Of a DNA stretch of 51,513 bases, positions 24,035 through 31,646 are shown piece after piece. Both the position numbers and the translations under genes were made by a program. Numbering within the stretch: position 1 is the stretch's first letter; each line of letters begins with the position of its first letter. The DNA comes from UMGS1601 sp900553335 (GTDB lineage Bacteria > Bacillota > Clostridia > Oscillospirales > Ruminococcaceae), in NCBI GenBank assembly GCA_937920725.1, contig CALEUW010000039.1, positions 1 to 51,513 on the forward strand, given 5' to 3'. A model generated the notes under the pieces. It worked only from the letters and a program-made list of their open reading frames with translations. It was not told the DNA's origin and did no database searches.

Positions 24035-24505
24035 TTATGCTCCGATATATTCCAAAACATTTTTAAACCATTTTTTGATAGCGACAAAGATGTTATCTTC
24101 AGCATTTACACTCTCTATGACTTCTTCTGTCTTAACCTCTACATATTCTACCTGCGACTTATCAAGTTTTTGAAGTCCAAGAGTCTTTTGGGCATACTCT
24201 TCTACCTGAGATAATCCCGTTTTTGAATCAAGCTCCGATTTCAGCCCCATATTTGCTTCCGTCAACTGAGAAAGCTCCGTCTGAAGTTCAGATTGCTCGG
24301 AATATATCTTGCTGAGTTCAACCTTCCCGAAAACGATCGCAAGAAGCAAAATTCCCGCTACAGTACCTCTAACAGTATATTTGATAGCAGTTGATACCTT
24401 TGGTCTTAATTTTAGATTTCTTTTATGCTTGATCTTAGGTCTTTGCTGTTGCTCCTGCAACTGATCGCTGTCATAGTCGTAAGCTAAGTTATTAATTTTA
24501 GCCAT
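24035..24505 (-). CDS. ftsL: FtsL-like septum protein, 156 aa
   Basis: Basic cytoplasmic N terminus (residues 20-40, RPKIKHKRNLKLRPK), one transmembrane helix (about 44-62) and a coiled-coil periplasmic part with heptads (SEQSELQTELSQLTEANMGL) ending in VEEYAQKTLGLQKLD, typical of FtsL/DivIC. Its position between rsmH and the PBP fits. GGAAGGG upstream. The C-terminal extension to GA is longer than usual. Confidence 0.85.
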   Translation of the reverse strand: MAKINNLAYDYDSDQLQEQQQRPKIKHKRNLKLRPKVSTAIKYTVRGTVAGILLLAIVFGKVELSKIYSEQSELQTELSQLTEANMGLKSELDSKTGLSQVEEYAQKTLGLQKLDKSQVEYVEVKTEEVIESVNAEDNIFVAIKKWFKNVLEYIGA

Positions 24506-24702
24506 TTTTTTACCCTTCCGGAGTAAGTCCTACTTTGTTATCCTTTTCTTTGTTTGTTGTTCTCTTCTTTGTTACAGCTTAAACTTCTAGTTTTTCTTTT
24601 TATCTTTGTTGTTTTCCGCTTCACTTTTTACTTTTTGTTGTTGTCTTTCTTTGTTCCAAAAAGCTCTTTATTTTTATCTTTGTTCTGCTTTTCGGTAAAT
24701 CC
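24506..24702 (-). other. A-rich spacer with two tiny basic ORFs between rsmH and ftsL
   Basis: The minus strand is strongly purine/A-rich with recurring AACAAAGA. A 29-codon ORF (24615-24704 approximately) begins in an ATGACTGA overlap with the rsmH stop and reads MTEDLPKSRTKIKIKSFLEQ, then a Lys/Thr tail. A second GTG ORF (KRKTTKIKRKTRS type) follows. They may be leader peptides, translational couplers or decayed coding sequence; no family recognised. Confidence 0.35.
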
Positions 24703-25641
24703 TCAGTCATTATCGTTCTCTTTTATTTTTTCGATAATTCTGAGCTTTGCGCTTCGGCTTCTTTTATTTTTCTCAAGCTCAAAAGCGCTCGCCTCTATAG
24801 GTTTTCTGTTTATTATTTTTCCTCGAGGCGTTTTATGGCATATGCAGACCGGAAAGTCCGGCGGACATACACACCCTTGACAAAACGACTGGTATCTTCC
24901 CTTCACAAGCCTGTCCTCAAGCGAATGGAATGATATAACACAAAGCCGTCCTCCGACGCTTAACGCATCGAACGCTCTGTCAAGAGCCAAGCTTATGTGA
25001 CCTAACTCATCGTTTACCGCAATCCTTATCGCCTGAAAAGTTTTTTTGCAAGGATTTTTATCCCTTCTTGCCTTTTGCGGTACAGAAGATTTTATAATCT
25101 CCGCCAACTCGCCGGTCGTTAAAATCTCATTATCCTCTCTGTATTTAACAATGGAATGTGCAATGCTTTTAGCAAACTTTTCTTCCCCGTATTCAAAGAT
25201 TATCCTGCTTAAGGATTCGTATGAATAGGTGTTCACAATATCTTTTGCGCTTAACCCGACCTTGCTCATTCTCATGTCGAGCGGAGCATCATTGTGATAG
25301 GAAAAACCTCTCCTCGCATCGTCAAGCTGATGAGAAGAAACCCCCAAATCGAGTAAAATCCCATCGACAGAAGATATTTCTCTTTCTCTTAAAATCTCGT
25401 CAATCTCAGAAAAATTTGCGTGTATGACTTCTGCGTTTAAGCCTTTTAATCTTTCTTTGGCAACGCTTACTGCTTCGGGATCTCTATCTGTAGCTATAAG
25501 CTTCCCCGACACAAGCCGCTTTGCAATCTCTACAGAATGTCCTGCTCCTCCAACAGTTCCGTCTACATATATGCCATCAGGTTTAATGTTAAGTCCGTCA
25601 ATACATTCATTCAGCATCACGGGAATATGATTAAATTCCAA
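24703..25641 (-). CDS. rsmH: 16S rRNA (cytosine1402-N4)-methyltransferase RsmH, 312 aa
   Basis: SAM-dependent enzyme methylating C1402 in the ribosomal P site. HIPVMLNECIDGLNI, GTVGGAGHS (SAM loop), LDLGVSSHQLDDARRGFSY and DMRMS are diagnostic, with the C-terminal SFHSLEDRLVK. The TTG at 25641 gives the family's MEFxHIPV start; a GTG 18 nt earlier is possible, and neither has a strong ribosome site. It follows mraZ directly. Confidence 0.94.
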   Translation of the reverse strand: MEFNHIPVMLNECIDGLNIKPDGIYVDGTVGGAGHSVEIAKRLVSGKLIATDRDPEAVSVAKERLKGLNAEVIHANFSEIDEILREREISSVDGILLDLGVSSHQLDDARRGFSYHNDAPLDMRMSKVGLSAKDIVNTYSYESLSRIIFEYGEEKFAKSIAHSIVKYREDNEILTTGELAEIIKSSVPQKARRDKNPCKKTFQAIRIAVNDELGHISLALDRAFDALSVGGRLCVISFHSLEDRLVKGRYQSFCQGCVCPPDFPVCICHKTPRGKIINRKPIEASAFELEKNKRSRSAKLRIIEKIKENDND

Positions 25642-25677
25642 CAGCACACCAGCTTTCACAGGTTTGATAAAAACGAA

Positions 25678-26109
25678 TTAAAATTCCAGTTCCTCCATTG
25701 CCTCAAGAGCAGATTCTTCATCAAATTCGGCGTTGACCTTATCCCACGCTTCCTTGCTCCAAATCTCAGCTCTTCCCGATACGCCTGCAACGACTATTTC
25801 TTTAATCAAAGCAGCCGCTTCACGAAGGTGTTGGGGAATCAAAATTCTGCCCTGCTTATCCGCTTCGACCTCTGCCGCTCCCGCCATAAAATAACGCTGA
25901 AGCTTTCTTGCTTTTGAAATCGGTAAAGCATTGATTCTCTCACTTAAATCGGCAAAGTCCTCAAGCGAATAAACGAACAGACATCCGTCTATACCTCTCG
26001 TTACGATAAACCTATCGCCGATAATTTCTCTTAGCTTTGTCGGAAAGCTCATTCTTCCTTTAACGTCCATCGACTGATAAAACGTTCCCATAAGATTTGT
26101 TGCCGGCAA
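25678..26109 (-). CDS. mraZ: Transcriptional regulator MraZ, 143 aa
   Basis: Ring-forming DNA-binding repressor of the dcw operon, with two AbrB-like halves each bearing the signature: DVKGRMSFPTKLRE and DKQGRILIPQHLRE. TTG start at 26109, 6 nt after GGGAGGTG; the nearer family-like ATG at 26091 would be 24 nt from that ribosome site. MraZ boxes would be expected in its promoter; the GTGG-containing leader (GGTGG near 26145-26155) is a candidate. Confidence 0.93.
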   Translation of the reverse strand: MPATNLMGTFYQSMDVKGRMSFPTKLREIIGDRFIVTRGIDGCLFVYSLEDFADLSERINALPISKARKLQRYFMAGAAEVEADKQGRILIPQHLREAAALIKEIVVAGVSGRAEIWSKEAWDKVNAEFDEESALEAMEELEF

Positions 26110-26185
26110 TCGGTTCACCTCCCTATGCGATGGTATTTTTTGGGAATCACCACCACTTTTTAGCACAAATAACCACTGTATGACC

Positions 26186-26214
26186 ATTATACACTATTCT
26201 TTAGGGAAATGCAA
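26186..26214 (-). promoter_or_regulatory. dcw operon promoter upstream of mraZ
   Basis: Minus-strand TTGCAT (26209-26214), 17-nt spacer, TATAAT (26186-26191). Confidence 0.75.
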
Positions 26215-26323
26215 GGCTAAAGATAAAAAAATTTGCAACCAAATAGCCAGTATTTAAGCTCCTGCTTTATACAATATAACCAAATACGTCTTAAAATTTA
26301 CAAAATGTTCATAAACACAGCAA

Positions 26324-26355
26324 AAAGGCGAAAGCGTATTAACGCCTTCGCCTTT
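26324..26355 (-). terminator. valS terminator
   Basis: AAAGGCGAA-GCG (26324-26336) pairs with CGC-TTCGCCTTT (26343-26355), followed on the minus strand by TTGCTG and a poor T run. Confidence 0.65.
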
Positions 26356-26370
26356 ATATATTTATTAATA

Positions 26371-28983
26371 TTAAAGCTTTTCAATACTCTCCAGTATCTT
26401 TTCCATTTTTTGCTTTGCAACCTCAAGCTTTGCTTTTTCTTTTTCAATAAGCTGAGCCGGAGCTTTTGCTAAAAATCCTTCATTAGAAAGCTTTCCGCTT
26501 AAAAAGTCGATATCCTTTTGAACCGCTTTTTTCTCTTTGTTAAGTCGGTCAAGCTCTTTCTCCTTATCTACAATTTCATCAAGAGGAATGAAGATTCTTG
26601 CGCTGTCGGTAACAACTGTCAAAGCGTCGGATAAATCTATCTGATCATTAACTTCAACCTCACTTGCAGAAGCCAAACGCTCAAAGAACATAGAACCCGA
26701 CTTAAACACATCTGTAAATGGAGTTTCAATAAATACCTTTGCCTTTTTGCTCGGCGGAACATTCATCTCTGCTCGTCTGTTTCTGATTCCCTTGATCGCT
26801 GTAATAATTTTTTCAAAATCCTTTTCTTCACTCTCAAAGCAAAGCGACTCGTCATACACAGGGAATTTCTCAATCATAAGCGGTGTTTCGCCGACAAGAG
26901 TCTGCCAAATTTCCTCGGTTATAAACGGCATAAACGGATGCAAAAGCTTCAGCATCTGCTTCATTACCCAAACCAAAACAGCCTGAGCCGTTTCCATTGA
27001 CTCGCCGCCCGCTGAAATTCTCGGCTTTGTAAGCTCGATATACCAGTCGCAGTATATGTCCCAAATAAAGTCGTAAAGCTTAGAAACGGCAACGCCTATT
27101 TCAAATCCCTCAAGGTTAGTATTTATATCCTTTGCAAGCGTATTCACTTTAGATACTATCCATTTGTCCTCGGTCGTCAAGTTTTCAGGAAGCGAATCAA
27201 CCGTATAATCCTCAGGGAGATTCATCATAATAAATCTCGCTGCGTTCCAAAGCTTGTTGGCAAAGTTTCTTGAAGCCTTTACCTTGTCGTCGATATATCT
27301 CATATCGTTTCCGGGCGAATTTCCCGTAGCAAGCATAAATCTAAGTGCATCAGCTCCGTACTCGGCAATTACTTCAAGCGGATCAATTCCGTTTCCTAAT
27401 GACTTGGACATCTTCCTTCCCTGGGAATCTCTTACCAAACCGTGGATAAGCACAGTATCGAACGGAACTTCACCCATCTGCTCAAGCGCAGAGAACATCA
27501 TTCTCATTACCCAGAAAGGAATAATATCATATCCAGTTACAAGAGTGTTTGTAGGATAGAAATATTTCAGATCCTCCGTTTGATCAGGCCAGCCGAGGGT
27601 TGAGAAAGGCCAAAGCGCAGATGAGAACCATGTATCAAGAGTATCATCGTCCTGACGCATTTTCTTACCGCACTTAGGACAATATGCTTCGTTCTCTTTT
27701 GTTACAACCATCTCTCCGCATTCATCACAGTAAAAAGCAGGAATCTGATGTCCCCACCAAATTTGCCGTGAAATACACCAGTCACGGATATTTTCAAGCC
27801 AATGGAAATAAATCTTCTCAAATCTTTCAGGTACAAATTTAGTTCGTCCATCCTTAACTGCATCAATAGCAGGTCCTGCAAGAGGTTTCATTTTAACGAA
27901 CCACTGAGTTGACACCTTCGGCTCAACGGTTGTTCCGCAGCGATAGCAAGTTCCTACATTGTGACTGTAGTCCTCAACTTCAACTAAGAAACCGCCCTTT
28001 TCAAGATCCTCGACTATTCTCTTTCTCGCTTCATACCTGTCAAGTCCTGCGTAATCAGGATAATCGTCAACTATTCTTGCATCGTCCGTCATTACATTGA
28101 TAACAGGCAGATCATGTCGCTTTCCAACCTCAAAGTCGTTCGGGTCATGAGCAGGAGTGATCTTTACAACGCCTGTTCCGAAATCAACTTCAACATATTC
28201 ATCGGCAACAACAGGGATCTCACGTCCTACAAGCGGAAGCGTAAGAGTTTTTCCTACAATATCCTTGTATCTTTCATCGTTTGGATTTACCGCAACAGCA
28301 GTATCTCCTAGTAGAGTTTCCGGACGAGTTGTCGCAATTTCAACATATCCGCTTCCGTCGGTAAGAGGATAACGTATATGCCAAAAGTGTCCTGCCTGAT
28401 CCTCGTATTCAACCTCAGCATCAGAAATTGATGTTTTACAGTGCGGACACCAGTTTATTATTCTCTCTCCCCTGTAAATAAGGCCCTTTTCATAAAGGCT
28501 TACAAAAACCTCCTTTACAGCCTTATTACAGCCCTCATCCATAGTAAAACGCTCTCTTGACCAGTCGCATGAAGATCCAAGCTTTTTGAGCTGTTCAACG
28601 ATTCTTCCGCCGAATTTTTCTTTCCATTCCCATGCACGTTTCATAAACGCTTCTCTGCCTATGCCCTCTTTGGTAAGGCCTTCCTTACGCATAGCCTCAA
28701 CGATTTTCGCCTCGGTGGCAATTGCGGCATGATCTGTTCCCGGGAGCCAGAGAGCCGAATATCCGCTCATTCTCTTCCAACGGATCAAAACGTCCTGAAG
28801 CGTTTCATCAAGAGCATGGCCCATATGAAGCTGTCCTGTGATATTCGGAGGAGGAATTACTATAGTATATGGTTTTTTCTCGGGATCAATATGCGCCTTA
28901 AAGCAGTCGTTATCAATCCAGTATTTATATATTTTGTCCTCAAACGCAGAGGGGTTATATTGTTTTTCCAGTTCCTTTTTCAT
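26371..28983 (-). CDS. valS: Valyl-tRNA synthetase, 870 aa
   Basis: Class I synthetase charging tRNA-Val with editing. PPPNITGQLHMGHAL (HIGH region), CP1 editing domain, a Cys4 insert (CDECGEMV...YCPKCGKK), KMSKSLGNG and a C-terminal coiled coil (about 800-870) are all present. AAAGGA 9 nt upstream. No T-box motif (GGGTGGNACCGCG) was found in the leader, which instead contains a palindromic repeat. Confidence 0.97.
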   Translation of the reverse strand: MKKELEKQYNPSAFEDKIYKYWIDNDCFKAHIDPEKKPYTIVIPPPNITGQLHMGHALDETLQDVLIRWKRMSGYSALWLPGTDHAAIATEAKIVEAMRKEGLTKEGIGREAFMKRAWEWKEKFGGRIVEQLKKLGSSCDWSRERFTMDEGCNKAVKEVFVSLYEKGLIYRGERIINWCPHCKTSISDAEVEYEDQAGHFWHIRYPLTDGSGYVEIATTRPETLLGDTAVAVNPNDERYKDIVGKTLTLPLVGREIPVVADEYVEVDFGTGVVKITPAHDPNDFEVGKRHDLPVINVMTDDARIVDDYPDYAGLDRYEARKRIVEDLEKGGFLVEVEDYSHNVGTCYRCGTTVEPKVSTQWFVKMKPLAGPAIDAVKDGRTKFVPERFEKIYFHWLENIRDWCISRQIWWGHQIPAFYCDECGEMVVTKENEAYCPKCGKKMRQDDDTLDTWFSSALWPFSTLGWPDQTEDLKYFYPTNTLVTGYDIIPFWVMRMMFSALEQMGEVPFDTVLIHGLVRDSQGRKMSKSLGNGIDPLEVIAEYGADALRFMLATGNSPGNDMRYIDDKVKASRNFANKLWNAARFIMMNLPEDYTVDSLPENLTTEDKWIVSKVNTLAKDINTNLEGFEIGVAVSKLYDFIWDIYCDWYIELTKPRISAGGESMETAQAVLVWVMKQMLKLLHPFMPFITEEIWQTLVGETPLMIEKFPVYDESLCFESEEKDFEKIITAIKGIRNRRAEMNVPPSKKAKVFIETPFTDVFKSGSMFFERLASASEVEVNDQIDLSDALTVVTDSARIFIPLDEIVDKEKELDRLNKEKKAVQKDIDFLSGKLSNEGFLAKAPAQLIEKEKAKLEVAKQKMEKILESIEKL

Positions 28984-29121
28984 TTTAAATTGTCCTTTCG
29001 TTTTTTGATAGAATTCATAACCGCCTGTTGTCAGACTCGTGTATCCATCAATAATCTAAAAGGAGTTTCCGCTTTTCTGTATAAAGCCAAGCTTTATCAA
29101 TCCTTTCATAAGAATAACTGT

Positions 29122-29240
29122 TCAATAAGGGCAGCCCCGTCATTCAACGATTGACCGAGAACTTTAGCCCTTAGGGTTTCAGCTGGAGATCCACTCCAAC
29201 TGAAAGTCTATAATGTCCGCCGCTTTAGAAGTATGGGACA
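29122..29240. repeat. Multi-hairpin palindromic repeat, copy D
   Basis: CAATAAGGGCAGCCCC, then CGTCATTCAACGATTGACCG (matching copy A), TTTCAG-TGGAG/CTCCA-CTGAAA hairpin (29178-29205) and GTCC...GGGAC. It occupies most of the valS leader region. The rest of 28984-29300 shows no ORF, T-box or clear promoter. Confidence 0.7.
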
Positions 29241-29305
29241 TCGGTCACAAGTTATTTTTATTATCGCACAAGTGTATAAAAAAGTCAAGAATTCACAATA
29301 AACAA

Positions 29306-29331
29306 AAGAGCAGACTTTAAAATCTGCTCTT
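29306..29331 (-). terminator. Terminator of the protease-lipoprotein locus
   Basis: AAGAGCAGA (29306-29314) pairs with TCTGCTCTT (29323-29331), then TTTTGTTT. Near-identical to the terminator at 5866-5893. Confidence 0.75.
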
Positions 29332-29351
29332 CACGCCACTTAATTCTAAAT

Positions 29352-29411
29352 CTAACTTATTTTTTCAATCCTGTATATACAAATTATTTTAGTAAGGTAT
29401 TTTTCCAGCAT
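29352..29411 (-). pseudogene. Remnant of a second lipoprotein gene (3' end)
   Basis: ATG behind GAGGTGG reads only MLEKYLTKIICIYRIEKIS before TAG. The last codons (RIEKIS) and the following 45 nt including the terminator match the end of the 5907 lipoprotein gene (KKIEKIN). It is probably the left-over 3' end of a copy of that gene. The stretch 29412-29612 has no gene. Confidence 0.4.
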
Positions 29412-29612
29412 TTGCAAACCACCTCAAACGGTAACTTTTATTCTCATGATATTACCCTTTACTATGGATTGAACTGTTGAAAGCTTTTGAATTGATTTTT
29501 GTTGCCTAAATTATTAATACTCATATCCAAACCAAAATAACCGAACAGTCAGACTTACTTGTCTGTCTTATTTGTCATGAATCACTTTAAAAGGTCAGTT
29601 AGTCACAGTATA

Positions 29613-30116
29613 CTAATCGCTTACTGTAAGCTTTATAGGATCAAGCTTGAAATAGTAATCTTTTCCGTCCAGTTCAAACCAACAGGATGATTCTAAGATA
29701 TAATTTCCCGCTTCCTGAAGCTGAGCGTTGTATATATCTTTGATTTCGTCGTTGGGTTTAATATCAGATGTGATTAAAATTGAAGGTTGAACTATTTCAG
29801 GCTTATCTCCTTCGGGATAAATATATGTCGAAATCAATGACATTCCATGATTTAAAGTGTAATTTTCGTTGGTGAGGTTTATAAGATGTGCCGTATACGT
29901 TACTTTTTCATCTACCCTAAGATCAGTTTTTGGTACGTCAAGCTTAAAATCAAAAGTTGACTGTTCATTTAAGCTGATATTTTTAACTTCTGTCGTTTCA
30001 GTTTGCTCCGTAGTTATTTCAGCAGATTTTGAAGAATTATCAGAATCGGTATTTGAATTACATCCGCATATAGTAATCATACATATCGCCAATAAAAGTG
30101 ATAATAATTTTTTCAT
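29613..30116 (-). CDS. Lipoprotein with Ig/BsuPI-like domain, 167 aa
   Basis: ATG 8 nt after AAAGGAG; lipoprotein signal MKKLLSLLLAICMITICGC, Ser/Thr/Glu linker (about 20-45, TEQTETTEV), then one beta-sandwich-like domain (about 55-167) with LDVPKTDLRVDEKVTYTAHL, INLTNENYTLNH and a GNYIL edge. This layout resembles the BsuPI proteinase-inhibitor/Ig-like group, but the match is weak. It follows the secreted serine protease by 22 nt, so a partner, anchor or inhibitor of that protease is a reasonable guess. Confidence 0.65.
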   Translation of the reverse strand: MKKLLSLLLAICMITICGCNSNTDSDNSSKSAEITTEQTETTEVKNISLNEQSTFDFKLDVPKTDLRVDEKVTYTAHLINLTNENYTLNHGMSLISTYIYPEGDKPEIVQPSILITSDIKPNDEIKDIYNAQLQEAGNYILESSCWFELDGKDYYFKLDPIKLTVSD

Positions 30117-30138
30117 TGTTCGCACTCCTTTCTGATTA

Positions 30139-31320
30139 TTAAGTCATTATATATGTTTTAATTCCAAATGCTGAATTAATATTTGTGGCTTTAGATACCC
30201 AAGCAGTATCCCATGTGGTTTCCTTACCAAATGTGGCAATTCCAAGAAGCATACCGGGTCTTAACATTGATGGCGGTATTGGTCCGGCAGTATCAAAAAA
30301 TACAGGCGCACCGCTATCACCTTTTTTTTGTGTTATTTTTATTTGTATTTGGTCAGTGAAAGTATCTTTTCTTTGATTATAAAATGGTGAATCTACATTA
30401 ACGTTTATACTTGTATGTGTGACTTTTCCGTTTTGACGTTTTGTAGTGTTTCCATATTTACCGACTAACATTCCTGTAGTTATTTGTGAGGAAGAATATG
30501 TTCCGATTATACCGTTACCTGATTCTGAAACATATGTTACACGTCCTTGATTATCATACTGTACGAAAGCGGCATCTATTTTTCCGCTGTACTGGCGATT
30601 CTTAATAGTTCCCAATTTGTAATTATTATCTGCTCTGTAAACAGGGTTACTCGAATTGTTAGTAAGATGTCCTGCTGTTACAAAACCATCCATTTTTGTA
30701 CTGCTTTTTCGTGCATTATATCCCAGAGTAAGTATTCCACCATTACATTTGATTCCGGTACCGTTTTTATCTGTAGTTGTTATAGATTGAGATTCCTGAT
30801 AAAGTAGACAGTTTTTATCGAAATTTGGTATATTTTCGTTTAAGAAACTAACAACATCATCAAAAAGTGACTTTTCTATTGATACCATGACTTTGTTATT
30901 AACCTCATCCACAGCAGTCGCATCGATAGATAGCTTCAACATATTTTCGGATAAACAGTTACAAATATCATTAAGGTAATTATAACTATACTTAACCTTG
31001 TCAAATTGTGCATCCTCTTCAGTAACATTATCAATTAATGAATCTTTATCATGAGTATAATTGATGTGAAGATCATTGTTTTGATCAATATAAATACCCC
31101 CGAAATTATCCGGGTAATCGGCAATATCGTCTTGCGACGCTGTTCTTACTCTTACCGTTATATATTTCTCTTTGAATTTTGAGGCGGTATAAGCACTTTG
31201 CAAGTTTTTACTATCACCGTCATTTGCAGATGTATTAATTGAATTACTGGGGACAAATGCAATTAAAAACATCATAATACATAAAGCGATTGAAACAATT
31301 TGTGTCATTTTTTTATTCAT
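30139..31320 (-). CDS. Secreted chymotrypsin-like serine protease, 393 aa
   Basis: Signal peptide (1-33), an N-terminal pro-region (about 40-180) and a trypsin-fold catalytic domain with the complete triad: VTAGHL (H218), KIDAAFV (D249) and KKGDSGAPVF (S336). The pro-region plus short protease domain resembles streptogrisin/alpha-lytic proteases that need the propeptide for folding. ATG at 31320, 7 nt after GGAGGG. Strong own promoter (31417-31445) and palindrome in the leader. The lipoprotein gene downstream is probably co-transcribed. Substrate unknown. Confidence 0.85.
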   Translation of the reverse strand: MNKKMTQIVSIALCIMMFLIAFVPSNSINTSANDGDSKNLQSAYTASKFKEKYITVRVRTASQDDIADYPDNFGGIYIDQNNDLHINYTHDKDSLIDNVTEEDAQFDKVKYSYNYLNDICNCLSENMLKLSIDATAVDEVNNKVMVSIEKSLFDDVVSFLNENIPNFDKNCLLYQESQSITTTDKNGTGIKCNGGILTLGYNARKSSTKMDGFVTAGHLTNNSSNPVYRADNNYKLGTIKNRQYSGKIDAAFVQYDNQGRVTYVSESGNGIIGTYSSSQITTGMLVGKYGNTTKRQNGKVTHTSINVNVDSPFYNQRKDTFTDQIQIKITQKKGDSGAPVFFDTAGPIPPSMLRPGMLLGIATFGKETTWDTAWVSKATNINSAFGIKTYIMT

Positions 31321-31395
31321 GATTGTACCCTCCATTCCAGTATATTGATAGTTGTTAAAACAGTAGTAAGATTAATCCTGTTTCTGTTGTTTAAA

Positions 31396-31411
31396 TGCAA
31401 ATATATTTGCA
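31396..31411. promoter_or_regulatory. Perfect palindrome at the protease transcription start
   Basis: TGCAAATATATTTGCA, perfectly symmetric, just downstream of the -10 box at 31417-31422. A one-mismatch copy sits in the same place at 6571-6586. Likely operator. Confidence 0.55.
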
Positions 31412-31416
31412 ACTAT

Positions 31417-31445
31417 ATTTTACCATTTTATTAACAGCGTGTCAA
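31417..31445 (-). promoter_or_regulatory. Promoter of the serine-protease locus
   Basis: Minus-strand TTGACA (31440-31445), 17-nt spacer ending TGG (extended), TAAAAT (31417-31422). The remaining sequence to 31553 has no ORF. Confidence 0.85.
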
Positions 31446-31553
31446 TCATATTTTAACAAAATTCACAAGTTTGTGCAAAAATCACAAAAAACACTTTTAC
31501 ACTTTGTTGCAACAGCTATATTTTACGTCAAATTAACAGTTTACCAAACAAAA

Positions 31554-31602
31554 ACACCCCTTTTTCGACATAAGCCTAAAACTTACATCTCACAAGGGGT
31601 GT
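31554..31602 (-). terminator. Terminator of the dead-ATPase gene
   Basis: ACACCCCTT (31554-31562) pairs with AAGGGGTGT (31594-31602); on the minus strand TTTTTGTTTGG follows. Confidence 0.7.
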
Positions 31603-31646
31603 ACAATCAGTCAGATTATTAATTTTTTGTTTAAAATATTTTAACC

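Noticed and set aside
28984..29300. T-box riboswitch upstream of valS
   Set aside because: No GGGTGGNACCGCG element or specifier-like stem; the leader holds a palindromic repeat instead.
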